In this document: positions 61,708-64,000 of the stretch, one piece after another
Numbering within the stretch: the stretch's first letter is position 1
How the letters are laid out: the number at the start of each line of letters is the position of its first letter
DNA from: Palsa-504 sp963756575
GTDB taxonomy: Bacteria > Actinomycetota > Actinomycetes > Streptosporangiales > Streptosporangiaceae
Assembly (NCBI GenBank): GCA_963756575.1
Contig: CAVWOM010000004.1
Span: forward strand, 13,608-77,607
Direction of reading: 5' to 3'
DNA: 64,000 bases
Made by a program: the position numbers and the translations under genes
The notes under the pieces: generated by a model
Databases searched by the model: none
What the model was told of the DNA's origin: nothing
What the model saw: the letters and a program-made list of their open reading frames with translations, nothing else

Positions 61708-63888
61708 GTGGTGCCCTCTGGAGGAATTTCTGCTGAGCAGGCGACTCAGCGATTCCGCGTAGGCCAGGTGCCTCCGCTTGCCGAGGGTTACACCGAACGA
61801 CCCGACACCGCGCGCGGCATCATGGATTCGCTCGTCCCGGGGACCACGCTGGCGCTGGTACCGGGATCGGCCTTCGCCGAGGGCCCGTCGAACTGGCTGG
61901 GTGCCTGCGGCAAGACCCAGATCGCGGTCATCATCGCGGAGTCGCTATGGCGCTCGGCGGCCATCGACGTGCTCATCTGGGTCTCCGCTGCCAACCGGGC
62001 GTCCGTGCTCTCCGGGTACATGCAGGCCTCGGTGGCGGCCTTCGGCATCGAGCCGGCCGGCACGGCCGAATCGGTCGCGGCCCGCCTGATCAGCTGGCTG
62101 GCCGTGACCGGCAAGTCCTGGATGGTCGTCCTGGACGACCTGCAGGACGCGACGGACCTCGACGGCCTGTGGCCGGAGGGCCCGGCCGGGCGGGTGCTGG
62201 TCACCGGGACGCAGGCTTCCCTCGCCTCCGGACGGCGCGGGACGCAGATCATCCCGGTCGGCTTCTTCAGCGTCCGCGAGGCCCTCAACTGCCTGACCGA
62301 GCGGCTCAGCGTCAACCCGGCCCAGCGCCAGGGCGCCATCGACCTGATCGAGGCGCTCGGCCGCGAGCCGCTGGCCCTGGCTCAGGCCGCCTCGGTGGTG
62401 GCCAACTCCACCCTGGCCTGCCGCGACTACCGGGACTACTTCGCCCGCAGGCGGCAGCAGATCGGCGTAGCGGCGGGCGAGGTGCCATCCGCGGCCGCGG
62501 TGACCTGGACCCTGTCCCTGGGGCAGGCCGAATCGCTGCTGCCCGGCGCGTCCGTGCGGCTCATGCTGGTCCTGGTGGCCATGCTCGACGGGCACGGCAT
62601 CCCCGGTGTCATCTTCAGCACCCCGGCCGTGGCCGCCTACCTGGGGGGCGCGGTGACCCCGTTCGCCCCGGCGGTGGACCCCAAGCCGGCCTGGGACGCG
62701 CTGCTCGCCATCGAGCGGGCCGGCCTCGTCACCGTCAACCGGGCCGTCTCGCCGCCGACGATCTTGATGAGCTCGGTGCTGCAGGCCGCGATCAAGCTGG
62801 CCGCGCCCGCGAACGTGCAGGAGCCGGCCGCCCGGACCGCCGCCAGCGCGCTCCTCGAGTCCTGGCCCACCGACGAGCCCGAGCCGTGGACGGCCGACGC
62901 CCTGCGGGTGAACGTGGCCGCCCTGCAGGCCTCGGCGCCCGACGTGCTGTGGGCCGACGGCTGCCATCCGGTGCTGCTGCGCGCGGGCCGGAGCATGGAC
63001 GAGGCCCGCCTGGTCGGGCCGGCCGTGGAGTACTGGCGGGACCTGTCCGCCCGCTGCGACACCAAGCTGATGCCGGGCCATCCGGACGCCCTGGTCGTGG
63101 CCGCCCACCTGGCCGCCGCGTTCCTGGCCGCCGGGTACGCCGGCGAGGCCGTGCACTGGTACCAGCGGGTGCTGGCCGAGCGGGGCCGTGAGCTCGCCCC
63201 CGGCCACCCCGCCATCATCGCGGCCCGCATCAACCTGGCCAAGGCCCTGGTCCTGGCCGGCGAGCCCGCCGACGCGGTGACGGTTCTGCTCCGGGCGGTC
63301 AGCGAGTGCGAGCAGTTCCGCGGCCCCGGCCACCCGGACACCCTCAGCGCGCGGGACGAGCTCGCCGCTGCCTACCAGGCCACCGGGGACGTGGCGGCGG
63401 CCAGCAGGCTGCTGAGCCGGAACCTGACCGACCGCGAGCGGCTCCAGGGGCCGCGCGACGCGGAGACCATAGCCACCCGGGACCGGCTGGCCGCCGCCTG
63501 CCTGGCCGAGGGCAAGGTCAAGGACGCGATATCGCACTACAAGCGCGCGCTGTCGGACCGCGAGAAGGTGCTCGGGCGCGGGCACGCGGACACGCTCGCG
63601 ACCACCGCGAACCTCGCCGCCGCGTATCAGGCGGCGGGCCGGATGCCGTCCGCGATGCAGCTCTCCGAGCAGTGCTGCGCGGAATCCGAGCGGGTTCTGG
63701 GAGCCGATCACGCGGACACGCTGGCCCGCCTGGCCAACCTGGCCCATCTGTACTACGCGGTGGGCCGGGTCGGCGACGCGGTGACCCTGCTCCGCGACAC
63801 CGCCGCCCGCTGCGAGCGGGTGCTGCCCTACGGGGACCCGCTGATCCAGGCCCTCCAGCAGAGCCTGGCTAACATCGCGGACACCTGA
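61708..63888 (+). CDS. NB-ARC-like NTPase with C-terminal tetratricopeptide repeats
   Basis: A 726-residue protein. The N-terminal STAND NTPase has a shortened P-loop (LGACGKTQIA), Walker B-like WMVVLDDLQD and sensor region GRVLVTGTQAS. The C-terminal 260 residues are TPR-type repeats with the actinobacterial GHPDTLxARxxLAxAYxxxG pattern. No effector or HTH domain is present. Such proteins are signalling or conflict NTPases of unknown trigger. The start is one of two adjacent GTG codons. The upstream 250 bases are AT-richer and hold no gene. Confidence 0.82.
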   Translation: MVPSGGISAEQATQRFRVGQVPPLAEGYTERPDTARGIMDSLVPGTTLALVPGSAFAEGPSNWLGACGKTQIAVIIAESLWRSAAIDVLIWVSAANRASVLSGYMQASVAAFGIEPAGTAESVAARLISWLAVTGKSWMVVLDDLQDATDLDGLWPEGPAGRVLVTGTQASLASGRRGTQIIPVGFFSVREALNCLTERLSVNPAQRQGAIDLIEALGREPLALAQAASVVANSTLACRDYRDYFARRRQQIGVAAGEVPSAAAVTWTLSLGQAESLLPGASVRLMLVLVAMLDGHGIPGVIFSTPAVAAYLGGAVTPFAPAVDPKPAWDALLAIERAGLVTVNRAVSPPTILMSSVLQAAIKLAAPANVQEPAARTAASALLESWPTDEPEPWTADALRVNVAALQASAPDVLWADGCHPVLLRAGRSMDEARLVGPAVEYWRDLSARCDTKLMPGHPDALVVAAHLAAAFLAAGYAGEAVHWYQRVLAERGRELAPGHPAIIAARINLAKALVLAGEPADAVTVLLRAVSECEQFRGPGHPDTLSARDELAAAYQATGDVAAASRLLSRNLTDRERLQGPRDAETIATRDRLAAACLAEGKVKDAISHYKRALSDREKVLGRGHADTLATTANLAAAYQAAGRMPSAMQLSEQCCAESERVLGADHADTLARLANLAHLYYAVGRVGDAVTLLRDTAARCERVLPYGDPLIQALQQSLANIADT

Positions 63889-64000
63889 GCAAAACTCCGC
63901 CGGCCGCTTACCGGATTAACGGAATACTCAGTAAGCCGGAATTAAATAACAGCTCTCCGCGCCAGTTGATCGTATATTCCGGAAACAAACGTTTCATCTC
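63889..64000. other. window end, no gene seen
   Basis: This is AT-richer than its surroundings (ggattaacggaatactcagt, later gaattaaataac), which suggests a promoter region for something beyond the window. Confidence 0.3.

Overview
The window is high-GC actinomycete chromosome (Streptosporangiales- or Streptomyces-like by gene content), interrupted by one decayed integrative element of about 18.2 kb. Host evidence is the actinobacterial core order dapA-rnj, then bioB, ftsK, a RodZ-like gene, rimO, pgsA, cinA and clgR, with frequent GTG/TTG starts, 4-base start/stop overlaps and ABC sugar importers with lipoprotein binding proteins. No rRNA, tRNA or CRISPR array was seen.

Layout. 1-7122: start of an unknown gene, an epoxide hydrolase, a hotdog thioesterase, and a conflict-type module made of a small protein, a cytoplasmic subtilase and a divergent CHAT/TPR protein with a 3' frameshift. 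7103-8158 and 26357-26872 are the two halves of one GH13 alpha-glucosidase gene split by the element. Joining them at a shared GC dinucleotide (8158-8159 = 26356-26357) restores an uninterrupted 523-residue frame through the canonical LPGQ/PDLNWW segment, so the ends of the element are placed to the base.

Inside the element, a leftward array of about 20 small, mostly translationally coupled genes (15636 down to 8179) contains two RsbW-like ATPases (one fused to a helix-turn-helix), a LexA-like peptidase domain with Cys in place of the catalytic Ser, and four pairs of diverged paralogues. I recognise no described system in it. To the right are an XRE-like regulator with a SnoaL-like partner, an excisionase-like HTH gene, a structured non-coding cluster, an HTH protein ending in an IF-2 N-terminal domain behind a perfect operator palindrome, and an OLD-family ATPase/TOPRIM nuclease divergent from a frameshifted TIGR02391/HEPN-like gene (a probable anti-phage locus). 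It ends with a decayed second GH13 gene and a decayed large serine integrase beside the right attachment site. No replication or conjugation gene was found.

26880-32849 is the rest of the interrupted alpha-glucoside-type operon: two paralogous binding proteins, two permeases and an MsiK-like ATPase, with the broken GH13 last. 33124-36852: PadR regulator, MacB-type ATPase and a frameshifted FtsX-like permease. 37123-45509: dapA, rnj, an AbiEi/DUF559-like protein, AraC regulator, TIGR03086 protein, hydroxyacid dehydrogenase, bioB and a GNAT enzyme. 45577-54770: ftsK, rodZ-like, rimO, pgsA, cinA, clgR, an Rrf2 regulator and a polytopic membrane protein. 54828-61451: a GlcNAc/chitobiose-type locus of GH3 hexosaminidase, ABC importer and ROK repressor with a palindromic operator. 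61708-63888: an NB-ARC/TPR protein.
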